Shown: in pieces, positions 1 to 8,276 of the stretch
Position numbering within the stretch: the first letter of the stretch is position 1
Layout: every line of letters begins with the position of its first letter
Source of the DNA: CBDBND01 sp965262665
GTDB lineage: Bacteria; Pseudomonadota; Alphaproteobacteria; Rhodospirillales; Rhodospirillaceae
Direction of reading: 5' to 3'
Assembly (NCBI GenBank): GCA_965262665.1
Contig: CBDHFR010000002.1
Coordinates: forward strand, 310,001-374,000
Length of the DNA: 64,000 nt
Translations under genes and position numbers: made by a program
The notes under the pieces: generated by a model
What the model was told of the DNA's origin: nothing
Database searches by the model: none
What the model saw: only the letters and a program-made list of their open reading frames with translations

Positions 1-625
1 TGCCGATCCACGGCTTCAACATGCTTGAGGGCATCTCCTGCACGCCACAACCGGATGGGGGCACCTGTTCCGCATCTTTGAAGCACCCTATGCCTCTGAC
101 TTAGACGCAGGTGAAGTTATCAACATGTTCACCAATCCCCTCACCGGTGCCGCGGTGCCCATTCCTCATGTTCAACCTCTCAGCCTGCTTTATGCGGTGG
201 ACCGGAAGGGTAATCTCACCATCCCACCCGGCGACCCCCGGCTCGGCGCGGTGGAGTACAGCGGTTTTGTGCAGGCCCGTCGCAGCTTTTCATCCGACGT
301 CCTGACAGAGGAGCGCTTCGTCACGCGCAGTCCGGCACCGGCCGGTACATTGGAGAAACCGGTCTTGACCGAACTGATTAATTACACCGGTGCGGCTTCA
401 TCCTTGAGCGAAAACAGTGATCGGTTTGCCCAAGCACGCAAGAGCATCGTGGTCTTCCGCGACGGTCTTGATGGTCCAAATGTTGGCGGTGCTCCACCGA
501 TGCTTCTCGCCTTATACGAGGGTCTCAAGTTTCTCTCCTTTGACGAAGCCGTACAGGAAACCGGCGAGACACAGATGGAACGCACCCACCCAGGCTTCCT
601 GGACCGACTTTCCAGGGTTGCGTGA
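1..625 (+). pseudogene. DUF1838-like protein, 3' part, frameshifted
   Basis: Only the C-terminal part lies in the window. The reading frame entering the window encodes PIHGFNMLEG and runs out of frame at a G5 run near 57-61. The downstream frame continues with HLFRIFEAPYASD and INMFTNPLTG and ends at the TGA at 623-625. NPLTG followed by a conserved proline/histidine segment resembles the DUF1838 family, exported proteins of unknown function that occur near degradation gene clusters. The two halves read as one protein if one base is added or removed at the G run. I cannot tell a real mutation from a sequencing slip here. The family call rests on motif resemblance only. Confidence 0.5.
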
Positions 626-646
626 CAATTTGTATTTCAAAAGAAA

Positions 647-722
647 TGGTGCCCAGGGGCGGAATCGAACCACCGACACGCGGATTTTCAGTCCACTGCT
701 CTACCAACTGAGCTACCTGGGC
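647..722 (-). tRNA. tRNA-Phe (GAA) with encoded CCA
   Basis: Read on the minus strand, the acceptor stem GCCCAGG pairs with CCTGGGC. The D arm is GCTCAGTTGGTAGAGC. The anticodon arm has stem GTGGA/TCCGC and loop CTGAAAA, giving anticodon GAA. The T arm contains GGTTCGATTCC. The discriminator A is followed by an encoded CCA at 647-649. It lies downstream of yacG, as in many alphaproteobacteria. Confidence 0.96.
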
Positions 723-818
723 GTACCCCGAGAAAGCCACTCTGGGCTTGGGTAGGCGGCTTTATAAAAGAGAGTCCAGACCCTGTCCAGCACACCGCTT
801 GAGCGTTGAATAACCGAA

Positions 819-1058
819 TTACGGCTCCTGCTCCTCTTCGGATTGGGAATCAAGTGAAGCGCTGTCGGGCTCTTCACGGGTCGGTATGCGGTATTTTCCA
901 GTGAGCCATCCAGCGAGATCCAGGTTGGAGCAGCGTTCCGAGCAAAAAGGCCGGAAACGGGGCAACACCGGCTGGCCACAGCGGACACATTTTCCCGCTG
1001 TTACTCGCACCCCATCGGGACGGTCGTGGTCAGTGTTTTCAGCCAGCTTGTCGGTCAT
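819..1058 (-). CDS. yacG: DNA gyrase inhibitor YacG (zinc-binding)
   Basis: This encodes a 79-residue protein with the YacG zinc site: C24-x2-C27 and C39-x3-C43, followed by the conserved aromatic segment LAGWLTGKYRIP. YacG proteins bind GyrB and inhibit gyrase in E. coli. The C-terminal tail is acidic (EESDS-like, ending EEEQEP), which is usual. The start at 1058 was chosen because it gives the usual family length; an upstream in-frame start at 1127 would overlap the end of rng and add residues without homology. It is the last protein gene of the housekeeping operon, 34 bases downstream of rng and just upstream of tRNA-Phe. Confidence 0.92.
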   Translation of the reverse strand: MTDKLAENTDHDRPDGVRVTAGKCVRCGQPVLPRFRPFCSERCSNLDLAGWLTGKYRIPTREEPDSASLDSQSEEEQEP

Positions 1059-1092
1059 AAGTCGGTCTCTTGTCCCAAGTCCCTGTCCCAAG

Positions 1093-2217
1093 TCAAGTTT
1101 GCACATCCACATGATTGAGAGGCACATCGGATAAGGCGTTTAAAGTGATCTCCATTTTGAGAAGGGATTCCGCCTCGTCAAGAGCCGGTCGCAATCGTGT
1201 TTGCATCAGCGCAACAACGTCAGCATGGGCGCTCACCGATATGCGAGTTGCCTTCGCCGATAATCCTTCCCGCACACATTTACGCAAAGCCTCGTAGACC
1301 ACCGCATCGGATGAGGGCTGATGGCCGTGCGCGGCATCGAGCAGCAGATCTGCCAATGATGGCCGTAACCGGCGGCGGTTGAGTTCAATACGGCCTTCCG
1401 GCGTTAACCCGGATATGCGGGTCGGCACCGGATCCAATGCCACCGTATTACTCAGCAGTTCGACGAATTTCATAGGACTGCGGGTGGGTATCAAGTCGAC
1501 AATAATCGGACCACTGATAGCACGCAGTCTTAATTCAGTGGCCAAGGCTTCTATGGCAGCTTCGTTCGCATCATTCGCCGGCCTTGGCCCAGCATCGATG
1601 TCCACTGTTGTCACCGCCGCCGTGGGTTCAATGATGATTTGCCCCCCGCCGGTCAGCGGAACAACCGGCTCCAAAGCCTGCTCAATTAAATATTCGACAC
1701 CATAGTGCTCAAACAGAACTGTAGTTTGGGTCCAAGAATCGAGGACGATCGGTGATTCAAGTTGTGACATCACGTGCTGATCAGCGTCGTTTGGGGATAT
1801 GATGATGCGGTTCAGAGTCTGATAATACTGTTGTCCACACCAAGTGATCGGATGTGGGGCCGACGCAATCAATCCGAGAGCGGTGTTTGGACTATCCTTC
1901 TTCAAATCAACGGCGGCAACTTTTGCACCCTTTGCTCCACGGGGCGGCTGGACAATACGAACAGCGAAAAGTTGTCCTTCAGAAGGCGGTTTTGCGCCGC
2001 AGTTCATGAATGCCGCTTGATCAAGGCCAATATTTACGAACACCGCGCTGGCATCGGGGAGAGGCTTGCCCGCCCGTCCCCGGTACACGTCCCCGACTTG
2101 AGGCTGGCCAGACCGCCGGTAATGGAGTTCAACAACGTCATCGCCCGCGAGGGCGGCTACCCGGGTTTCACCGGGTGACCGATCGACCAACAGCGTATCA
2201 ATCGCCGACATGGGCAA
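1093..2217 (-). CDS. rng: Ribonuclease E/G family protein
   Basis: This is a 374-residue single-unit RNase G-like protein, a 5'-end-dependent endoribonuclease family acting in rRNA processing and mRNA decay. The N-terminal S1-like part contains GDVYRGRAGKPLPDASAVFVNIG, shown here by its pattern GxVYxGrVxxxLPxxxAAFVdIG. The catalytic core includes IIVDLI and the later segment ISGLTPEGRIELNRRR. It is shorter than E. coli RNase G and lacks a C-terminal extension, as in other alphaproteobacterial copies located next to maf and yacG. The start overlaps the end of maf by 20 bases, which suggests translational coupling; a second Met two codons in (2211) is an equally good start. No damage seen. Confidence 0.85.
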   Translation of the reverse strand: MPMSAIDTLLVDRSPGETRVAALAGDDVVELHYRRSGQPQVGDVYRGRAGKPLPDASAVFVNIGLDQAAFMNCGAKPPSEGQLFAVRIVQPPRGAKGAKVAAVDLKKDSPNTALGLIASAPHPITWCGQQYYQTLNRIIISPNDADQHVMSQLESPIVLDSWTQTTVLFEHYGVEYLIEQALEPVVPLTGGGQIIIEPTAAVTTVDIDAGPRPANDANEAAIEALATELRLRAISGPIIVDLIPTRSPMKFVELLSNTVALDPVPTRISGLTPEGRIELNRRRLRPSLADLLLDAAHGHQPSSDAVVYEALRKCVREGLSAKATRISVSAHADVVALMQTRLRPALDEAESLLKMEITLNALSDVPLNHVDVQT

Positions 2218-2779
2218 TGGGTCCGAGCAACCCAGCTAATACAGGCTCTATTGTGTACAGACACAGCCCGACGACATTGGAGTAGGAGCCGTTGATCTGT
2301 TTAGCAAACACCCCGGCCCGGCCTTGCATGCCATAGCCACCGGCCTTGCCTTGCCATTCGCCGCTATCGATATAGGAGTCCATCTCGTCTTGCGATAACC
2401 GCTTGAACGACACTTGGGTCATGACGCAGCGGCTCCAAGTCCCCATGGGTGAAATAACCGCCACGCCGCCATACACACGATGGCGACGGCCGGACAACAG
2501 TTCAAGACAACGGCGGGCTTCATCACCGTTGTCGGGTTTTGGGAGAACCCGGCTGCCACACGCAACCACGGTGTCAGCGGCGAGAACGATGTCCTCACGG
2601 TGATCACCTGCAACGGCTTGTGCCTTTGCCAGCGCCAAGCGTTCCGCCAGCGCTTTTGGTGCCTCCTTCGGAAGCGGCGTTTCTTCGATGTCAGCCGGAA
2701 TTATGGAATCAGGTGTCCGTCCGATCTGCTCAAGGAGATCCAACCGGCGGGGAGATGTGGATGCGAGGATGAACGCCAC
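2198..2779 (-). CDS. maf: Maf nucleoside triphosphate pyrophosphatase
   Basis: This 193-residue Maf protein hydrolyses dTTP/UTP and modified nucleoside triphosphates to monophosphates, a house-cleaning role in the cytoplasm. The N-terminal signature LASTSPRRLDLLEQIG, the ADTVV segment (catalytic base Asp) and the SGRRHRVYGGVAV region are all present. The C-terminal NVVGLCLYT motif is also present. Length is normal. It lies between infA and rng in a block typical of alphaproteobacteria and overlaps rng by 20 bases. Confidence 0.95.
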   Translation of the reverse strand: MAFILASTSPRRLDLLEQIGRTPDSIIPADIEETPLPKEAPKALAERLALAKAQAVAGDHREDIVLAADTVVACGSRVLPKPDNGDEARRCLELLSGRRHRVYGGVAVISPMGTWSRCVMTQVSFKRLSQDEMDSYIDSGEWQGKAGGYGMQGRAGVFAKQINGSYSNVVGLCLYTIEPVLAGLLGPIAHVGD

Positions 2780-2824
2780 GGCGGTGCGGCGGAGTAAATG
2801 GTCAGACGCGCCAGCGTCAAACCA

Positions 2825-3043
2825 TTATTTAAACCGGAAAGTGATGCGGCCCTTGGTCAGGTCGTAAGGAGTCATTTCTACGTTGACCCGGTCGCCCGCC
2901 AGGACGCGGATGCGGTTCTTCCGCATCTTGCCGGACGTATGAGCTAAAATTTCATGCTCATTATCCAGCTTTACCCGGAACATGGCATTGGGAAGGATTT
3001 CCGTTACCGTTCCGGAAAACTCAATCATGTCTTCTTTCGCCAT
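2825..3043 (-). CDS. infA: Translation initiation factor IF-1
   Basis: This 72-residue S1/OB-fold protein begins MAKEDMIEFSGTVTEILPN and ends DLTKGRITFRFK, both diagnostic for IF-1. It binds the 30S A site with IF-2 and IF-3 during initiation. Length and sequence are fully normal. It is part of the minus-strand operon, 45 bases upstream of maf. Confidence 0.98.
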   Translation of the reverse strand: MAKEDMIEFSGTVTEILPNAMFRVKLDNEHEILAHTSGKMRKNRIRVLAGDRVNVEMTPYDLTKGRITFRFK

Positions 3044-3179
3044 TCAACCTCATCACATTGTAACAAAGCCCAAAACCGGCAGGGCGGTTCCGTGGGTGGG
3101 GTAAAAAGACGGCAGTCCCCTCCCGGGGTCAAGGACTTTCCACGGGAATCTCAGGAATTCCTTAATATTGTTACTAAAA

Positions 3180-3617
3180 TTACCCGTCTTCGATCTGCGG
3201 AAAGATATTTAAAATACGGGTTTGCAGGACATCGCGCACTTCCCGGTAAGCCGTCAGCCGGTGTTCACACGAGCCTTCTATCAAAGTTGGGTCAAAAGTG
3301 TTCCAGAACAAGACTTCGCACGCCATATAGCGGGTGAGGTCGACCGCCTTATGCTGAGCCTCCGGCGACAGCGAAATCACGTAGTCGAAGGAAGCGTCTT
3401 CCAACTGGTCGAACGTTTTGATCGGATGGTTGCTCATATCGACACCGATTTCACCCATCACCTGGATCATGAAATGATCGATCTCACCGGCACGCACACC
3501 GACGGAATCAACGAAAACGCGATTATCATGGAACCGCTTCATGATTCCTTCGGCCATGGGTGAGCGCACCGAATTCATTGTGCAACAGAACAGAACCGAT
3601 GATGGCAGGAATTCCAT
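3180..3617 (-). CDS. Low-molecular-weight protein-tyrosine-phosphatase family protein
   Basis: This encodes 145 residues with the P-loop near the N-terminus: C-TMNSVR-S, matching the C-x5-R-S signature of low-molecular-weight phosphotyrosine phosphatases and arsenate reductases (ArsC). The later DxxSxQ-type region is not clear, so substrate cannot be assigned. In many alphaproteobacteria a protein of this type sits exactly between UPF0262 and infA, as here (7 bases after UPF0262, 136 bases before infA). A role in dephosphorylating a housekeeping protein is more likely than arsenate resistance in this context, but that is inference. Confidence 0.85.
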   Translation of the reverse strand: MEFLPSSVLFCCTMNSVRSPMAEGIMKRFHDNRVFVDSVGVRAGEIDHFMIQVMGEIGVDMSNHPIKTFDQLEDASFDYVISLSPEAQHKAVDLTRYMACEVLFWNTFDPTLIEGSCEHRLTAYREVRDVLQTRILNIFPQIEDG

Positions 3618-3623
3618 GTCTAC

Positions 3624-4157
3624 CTATCCGCGCATGTGCAGAACACAAAGCAATGTGAATAAGCGGCGCGCTGTTGCATGATCGAGATCAACGTGTTCGC
3701 TCAGCCGGTCTTCAAGTTTTTGCGCTCCTTCGTTGTGAAGACTGCGCCGGCCCATATCGATTGCCTCAATTTGGGCCGGCGACATGGTCTTGATGGCATC
3801 GAAATAGGATTCACAAACCAGAAAATAGTCTTTAATGACGGACCGGAAGGCGCGCGTCGGCAGAGCAATCTCCCGGATCGGCGGGGCGTCGGGTGATGAA
3901 ACTGCGAAAACAAGCCTGTCTTCCTTAGTCGCCAGATTGATGTGATAGGGACCGGGAACTGCACCGTCACCGGTCATTTCAAAATGATTGCGTTCAAGGA
4001 TATCAAACAGCGCCACTTCGCGTTCGTGCTCCACCTCGGGACGGCGGCGCAGAAACGAATCCTCATCAAGGGTGATTTTGATGATGGAGTTCTGTTTAGG
4101 TGAGCCGGGCGGCGCGCTGCTTACAGAGGCCCGGTCGTCACCGGAACCAGACGGCAC
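3624..4157 (-). CDS. UPF0262 family protein
   Basis: This encodes 177 residues. The conserved UPF0262 features are IKITLDEDS near the N-terminus, the HEREVALFDILERNHF segment, and the C-terminal RRLFTLLCVLHMRG. The family is restricted mainly to Alphaproteobacteria and its function is unknown. It starts 9 bases after hisD and ends 7 bases before the phosphatase gene. About 27 residues before the conserved domain look poorly conserved, so the true start may be slightly further in. Confidence 0.88.
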   Translation of the reverse strand: MPSGSGDDRASVSSAPPGSPKQNSIIKITLDEDSFLRRRPEVEHEREVALFDILERNHFEMTGDGAVPGPYHINLATKEDRLVFAVSSPDAPPIREIALPTRAFRSVIKDYFLVCESYFDAIKTMSPAQIEAIDMGRRSLHNEGAQKLEDRLSEHVDLDHATARRLFTLLCVLHMRG

Positions 4158-4166
4158 AGTGACCTC

Positions 4167-5465
4167 CTAATCCAAATTGAGGCGGATGAAAACGGATCTT
4201 GCGTGCGCTTCAAGCTCTTCTGCTTCAGCCATCTGAATTGTGTTTTTAGCGATGTTTTTCAGACCTTCAGCCGTACATTCGATCAAAGAAGTTCGCTTGA
4301 GAAAGTCCATCACACTGAGACCGGACGAAAACCGAGCTGTACTCGACGTTGGTAGCACATGGCTGGGTCCAGCAATGTAGTCACCGACGGCTTCAGGTGT
4401 GTGCCGCCCAAGAAATATGGCGCCCGCGTTACGGATTTGTTTGCTCAAAAACTCCGCATCATCGACGGCCAGTTCCAGGTGCTCCGGCGCGATCCGGTCG
4501 ACCAGAGACGGCACGTCTTCCATGATTTCAACGACGATGACGGCGCCGTGGGCTTCCCAACTGGCCCGAGCAATGTCTTGCCGATCCAGAGTGTGCAGTT
4601 GAGCGTCAACGGTATCAGTTACATGCTGGGCAAAGCTGGCATCATCGGTGATCAGAATCGATTGAGACGATATGTCGTGTTCAGCTTGGGCGAGCAAATC
4701 GGCTGCAATCCATGCTGGGTCATTGTTGGCGTCGGCCACGACGGTGACTTCCGACGGCCCGGCGATCATGTCGATACCGACAGTTCCAAACACCTGTTTC
4801 TTGGCGGATGCCACATAAGCATTGCCGGGTCCGACGATGACATCTACGGGTTTTATGGTGTCTGTGCCGTAGGCTAGCGCCGCCACCGCCTGCGCCCCAC
4901 CGATGCGGTACACTTCATCGACACCAGCAATAGAACAGGCCGTCAGCATGGATGGATTTGTCGAGCCGTCCGGTGTGGGTATGGTGACCACGAGACGAGA
5001 GACACCGGCCACCCGCGCCGGGACGGCGTTCATAAGAACCGAAGAGAACAGGGCCGCGGTCCCACCAGGAACATAGAGTCCAGCTGCCTGAACTGCCGTC
5101 CAGCGATAGCCGAGGGTCATTCCGTCCCCGGCGTCGTAACGCAGGTCGGCCGGCATCTGTTTTTCGTGATAGGAGCGGATGCGGGCAGCTGCTAGTTCCA
5201 TGGTTTTCACCAGGGCGGGATCGCACGCCGCGCGGGCCTGTTCGATCTCGGCATTAGAAAAACGAAGGTTAGAGGATTTGAGGGTGAGTCGGTCGAACTT
5301 CTTGGTGTACTCCAGCAGCGCGGCATCACCGCGCGCGCTGACATCCTCAAGAATATCCGCGACCACAGCATCCACGTCATTCTTTTCTTCACGACTGGCA
5401 GAAAGAAGCGATTGAAATGCCGCGTCGAAATCAGGCGCAGACGATTTAAGCCAAACCGGCATCAA
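4167..5465 (-). CDS. hisD: Histidinol dehydrogenase
   Basis: This 432-residue protein catalyses the last two steps of histidine biosynthesis, oxidising L-histidinol to L-histidine with NAD. Conserved segments include YVPGGTAALFSSVLMN, IVGPGNAYVASAKKQVFG, IDMIAGPSEV, LLAQAEHD (zinc/substrate region) and APEHLELAV. Length matches the family. Its start overlaps the end of hisG by 20 bases, which suggests coupled translation. No damage seen. Confidence 0.97.
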   Translation of the reverse strand: MMPVWLKSSAPDFDAAFQSLLSASREEKNDVDAVVADILEDVSARGDAALLEYTKKFDRLTLKSSNLRFSNAEIEQARAACDPALVKTMELAAARIRSYHEKQMPADLRYDAGDGMTLGYRWTAVQAAGLYVPGGTAALFSSVLMNAVPARVAGVSRLVVTIPTPDGSTNPSMLTACSIAGVDEVYRIGGAQAVAALAYGTDTIKPVDVIVGPGNAYVASAKKQVFGTVGIDMIAGPSEVTVVADANNDPAWIAADLLAQAEHDISSQSILITDDASFAQHVTDTVDAQLHTLDRQDIARASWEAHGAVIVVEIMEDVPSLVDRIAPEHLELAVDDAEFLSKQIRNAGAIFLGRHTPEAVGDYIAGPSHVLPTSSTARFSSGLSVMDFLKRTSLIECTAEGLKNIAKNTIQMAEAEELEAHARSVFIRLNLD

Positions 5466-6123
5466 CTACGCTCCGGAATTTATCGATCCAGCCATTGATT
5501 TCATCGGAACGGATTTTCAGCGCCGTTCGATTGACCACGAGGCGTGAAGACACATCCGCTATGGTTGCCACTTCCACCAGGTCGTTGTCCTTCAACGTTT
5601 GTCCGGTTGAAACCAAGTCGACAATACGCGGAGTCAGCCCGAGCTTCGGCGCCAATTCCATCGCACCGTTGAGCTTAACGCACTCAGCCTGAACCCCCTG
5701 AGAAGCGAAATACCGGCTGGTGGTCTCCGGATACTTGGTGGCGATTCTGACATGGGAGAGCCGCGACAAATCGAATTCGCTCCCAAGGTCCTTGGATTGG
5801 GCGACGCACAAACGGCATTTACCTATACCCAGGTCCAGCGGTGTATAAATTTCAGGATAGTCAAACTCACCCAGCACATCATTACCGGCAATGCCCAACT
5901 GTGCCGCACCAAAGGCAACAAACGTCGCCACATCGAAGGACCGCACCCGGATGATCGAGACGTGATCCAGATTGGTGGTAAATTCCAGTTGGCGGGCGTT
6001 GTCGTCATCGAAGGCAGACTCAGGGTGTATGCCCACCGCGTCTAGAAGCGGGCGCGCTTCGGCCATGATCCGGCCCTTTGGCAGGGCGATGGTGAGCGGG
6101 TCCTGAGACATAACCTGTGACAT
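5446..6123 (-). CDS. hisG: ATP phosphoribosyltransferase, short form
   Basis: This catalyses the first step of histidine biosynthesis, ATP plus PRPP to phosphoribosyl-ATP. It is about 225 residues with LTIALPKGRIM at the N-terminus, GNDVLGEFD, and the PRPP loop region DLVSTGQTLKDNDL. The protein lacks the C-terminal regulatory domain, so it is the short (HisGS) form that needs HisZ; no hisZ is visible in this window. The start at 6123 (MSQVMSQDP) was chosen; 6111 is also possible. The open frame extends further upstream only because it runs into ISAs1 sequence. The ISAs1 remnant ends about 75 bases upstream, so the native promoter region may have been replaced. Confidence 0.93.
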   Translation of the reverse strand: MSQVMSQDPLTIALPKGRIMAEARPLLDAVGIHPESAFDDDNARQLEFTTNLDHVSIIRVRSFDVATFVAFGAAQLGIAGNDVLGEFDYPEIYTPLDLGIGKCRLCVAQSKDLGSEFDLSRLSHVRIATKYPETTSRYFASQGVQAECVKLNGAMELAPKLGLTPRIVDLVSTGQTLKDNDLVEVATIADVSSRLVVNRTALKIRSDEINGWIDKFRSVVDAGLA

Positions 6124-6283
6124 ACCGGTAAAGCTGTTCAACCGGCGGGGCGTGTAGCACGCGAACCGGTTAAACGCCAGGGTTGGGGCGGTAATTCCAG
6201 GGCAATCGGGTGAACGGATCATTGTGTGATGAGGCTTGCGAGGAAGTCGTCGTCCCAGGCGGCGACCTTTCGGCGGAGTCTTA

Positions 6284-7190
6284 GAGGCCGTTTCGAAAGG
6301 GGTTGAGTGGCCGGTGTCGATGTGATTCCAGGAAGGTTGCTGAAACCGATCTGGAGCCGCCATGTGGACGCCGACCACCCGAGAGCAGCATAGCCGCAAG
6401 GCGCTGCGTTATCAGACTGATTTGACCGCTGCGGAGTGGGTTGTGATCGAGCCTCATTTGCCTCCGGCTCATGGCACGGGACGGCCCCGGTCATGGCCGA
6501 TGCGAGAGATCGTCAACGGCATTTTCTACGTGATGCGGGCTGGCTGCCCTTGGCGCTTGCTGCCAAGCGATTTACCACCGTGGGGCACGATCTATCGCTG
6601 GTTCGCTAAGTTCCGCGACGACGGCCTCCTTGAGAAGATCAACCACTTTCTGGTCATGGCCGATCGCGAGCGGGTCGGACGCGAGGCCAGCCCGAGCGGC
6701 GCGATTATCGACAGCCAGAGCGTCAAGACGACCGAGGCTGGTGGCCCCCGCGGCTACGATGCGGGCAAGAAGATCAAGGGGCGCAAGCGCCACGCGCTGG
6801 TCGACACCGACGGGCGCGGCCTCGTGCTCGAGGCGCATCCGGCGAGTATCCAGGACCGCGATGGTGGCGGGCCGCTGCTGTGCGCCTCACGCGGCTCGTT
6901 TCCGTTCATCGAGAAGGTCTTTGCCGACAGCGGCTACGCCGGCGAGAAGGTCGCCACGGCCACCATGATCGCCGTCGAGATCGTGCGCAAAAGCCCCGAT
7001 CAGGTCGGCTTCGCCGTTCAACCGCGCCGCTGGGTCGTGGAGCGCTTCTTCGCCTGGATCAACCGCAACCGGCGACTGGCAAAGGACTTCGAGGCCACCA
7101 TCGCCTCGGCCCGCGCCTTCCTCTACGCCGCCTCCGTCATGCTCCTCGTCCGCAGATTGGCCCGAGCCGCATGACTTTCGAAACCGACTC
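6284..7190 (+). mobile_element. IS5-family insertion sequence, complete (907 bp)
   Basis: The left end GAGGCCGTTTCGAAAG matches the inverted right end GAGTCGGTTTCGAAAG. Both sides are flanked by TTA (6281-6283 and 7191-7193), a target duplication of the TNA type usual for the IS427 group of IS5. The element contains one intact transposase gene and interrupts the older ISAs1 remnant. GC content is visibly higher than in the neighbouring housekeeping genes. Confidence 0.93.
6362..7174 (+). CDS. IS5-family transposase
   Basis: This intact 270-residue DDE transposase has an N-terminal DUF4096-like domain (TDLTAAEWVVIEPHLPP). The catalytic core has IIDSQSVKT (first Asp), VFADSGYAGEK (second Asp) and VVERFFAWINRNRRLAKDFE (Glu region), all present. 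This is one of the few transposases in the window with no visible defect, so the element may still be mobile. Confidence 0.95.
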   Translation: MWTPTTREQHSRKALRYQTDLTAAEWVVIEPHLPPAHGTGRPRSWPMREIVNGIFYVMRAGCPWRLLPSDLPPWGTIYRWFAKFRDDGLLEKINHFLVMADRERVGREASPSGAIIDSQSVKTTEAGGPRGYDAGKKIKGRKRHALVDTDGRGLVLEAHPASIQDRDGGGPLLCASRGSFPFIEKVFADSGYAGEKVATATMIAVEIVRKSPDQVGFAVQPRRWVVERFFAWINRNRRLAKDFEATIASARAFLYAASVMLLVRRLARAA

Positions 7191-7518
7191 TTAGGGAGTC
7201 CTTGCCGGGGTCTCGTCGTATGAGGTTTTGTGCCATGTGCTTGATGGTGGTGAAGTTGGCCGGGGCGTGATCGGTACGCAGGCGGCATTCGTCATCGCGA
7301 AAGACCATGTCCATGACCCAGTGCAAGCTGTTCTCTATCGCCCAGTGGGAGCGGATAATTGGGCCTAGTTGCGCCGCCGCGAGATCGAGCGATGAGATGT
7401 AGAGTCGGGTCTCGTGCTCGGTCTTGTCGTCGATCTCGCGCGTGCTTTCGACCGCGATGACGGATTTCAGCCCCGGCCAGCCATGGCGCTGCTGGAGCCA
7501 GGCGATATCCTCGCTCAT

Positions 7519-8186
7519 ACCGCCAGCATCCTTCAAGAGATGCGCTAGGTGCAGCAAATTCCAGGTCATGAAGGTGGTGTTGCGATTGGTGAAATCATTT
7601 TCCGGACCGCCAGAGCCTTCGTCCATATAGGACGGTCCGGGACCGGCCTCCCCGAGCCAGCCGGCATCGGCCTGCGGCGGAATGACATAGCCGAGATGCT
7701 GCAGCGAATAGAGATTGTTCATGGAACAGTGCTTGGCGCCGTCCTCGTTGCCGGTGATCAGGCACCCACCGACCTTGCTATAATATAGGCATATTGGCCA
7801 GCCGCATTGAGGTCACCGGATGAGGCATAAAGCCGTTCAATCACCTGGGTGCAAACAGAGGTTTTTTCACCAAGCCAGATGGCCGAGCCGATGATGAGAA
7901 TGTCCGCGGTTTTGACTTTCTCGTAGATGGCTGGCCAATCATCTTTGTCCCAACCCTGCTCGGTCATGTCGGAGTAGACGCCGAATGCCAGATCATAATC
8001 AACGGGCCTTACCGTCTCGACCGCCACACCGTTCTTTTCAAGAATGGTTTGCGTGATGCGAAACAGACCGTCGGTGTGCGATAATTCTGGTGACTTCTTA
8101 AGTGTGCAATTGAGAAACAAGGCGCGGAGATCGGAATACTCCGCCGGTTTTTCATCACACCATTTCTGTTGTAGATCGTTGAGCAT
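7519..8186 (-). pseudogene. Flavodoxin / NADPH-dependent FMN reductase-like gene, frameshifted and truncated
   Basis: The N-terminal part starts at 8186 (MLNDLQQKW) behind a good ribosome binding site (GGGAGGA). It contains ALFLNCTLKKSPELSHT, ILIIGSAIWLGEKTS and GQYAY. The frame then fails at TATATTATAG near 7785. In another frame the expected continuation follows: YSKVGGCLITGNEDGAKH, PPQADAGWLGEAGPGPSY and GGPENDFTNRNTTF. Removing two bases (one AT of the TATATTATA run) would restore the frame. The C-terminus is lost at about 7519, where ISAs1 sequence begins. The family comprises flavin-binding reductases; the substrate is unknown. Confidence 0.82.
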
Positions 8187-8276
8187 GGCGTCCTCCCAGG
8201 TACATGGTTTATTGCCTTGTACCGTGGCGCCTAACACCGCCGAGGGAAAGGTGATTCAGATCACTTTTAGGTCAGA

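Larger units (their letters stand above)
6198..7518 (-). mobile_element. ISAs1-family remnant, split by IS5-type element
   Basis: The C-terminal half of an ISAs1-type DDE transposase reads on the minus strand from about 7518 (DIAWLQQRHGWPGLKS, RSHWAIENSLHWVMD, APANFTTIKHMAQNL) to KDSL near 7195. It resumes after the IS5-type insertion with RRKVAAWDDDFLASLITQ and a stop at 6219. Removing the insert and one TTA copy joins the two parts in frame. A terminal sequence CAGGGCAATCGGGTGAA lies near 6198-6214 and recurs at the other ISAs1 fragment near 49620-49638. The N-terminal half is missing: the fragment abuts the flavodoxin-family gene at about 7518. Confidence 0.85.

Noticed and set aside
3060..3180. 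Transcription terminator upstream of infA
   Set aside because: A CCCCTCCCGGGG segment is present, but there is no strong stem followed by a T run on the relevant strand.
6630..7288. Long open frames antisense or out of frame to the IS5-type transposase
   Set aside because: They lie wholly over an intact transposase of high GC content and show no family features; they are shadows.
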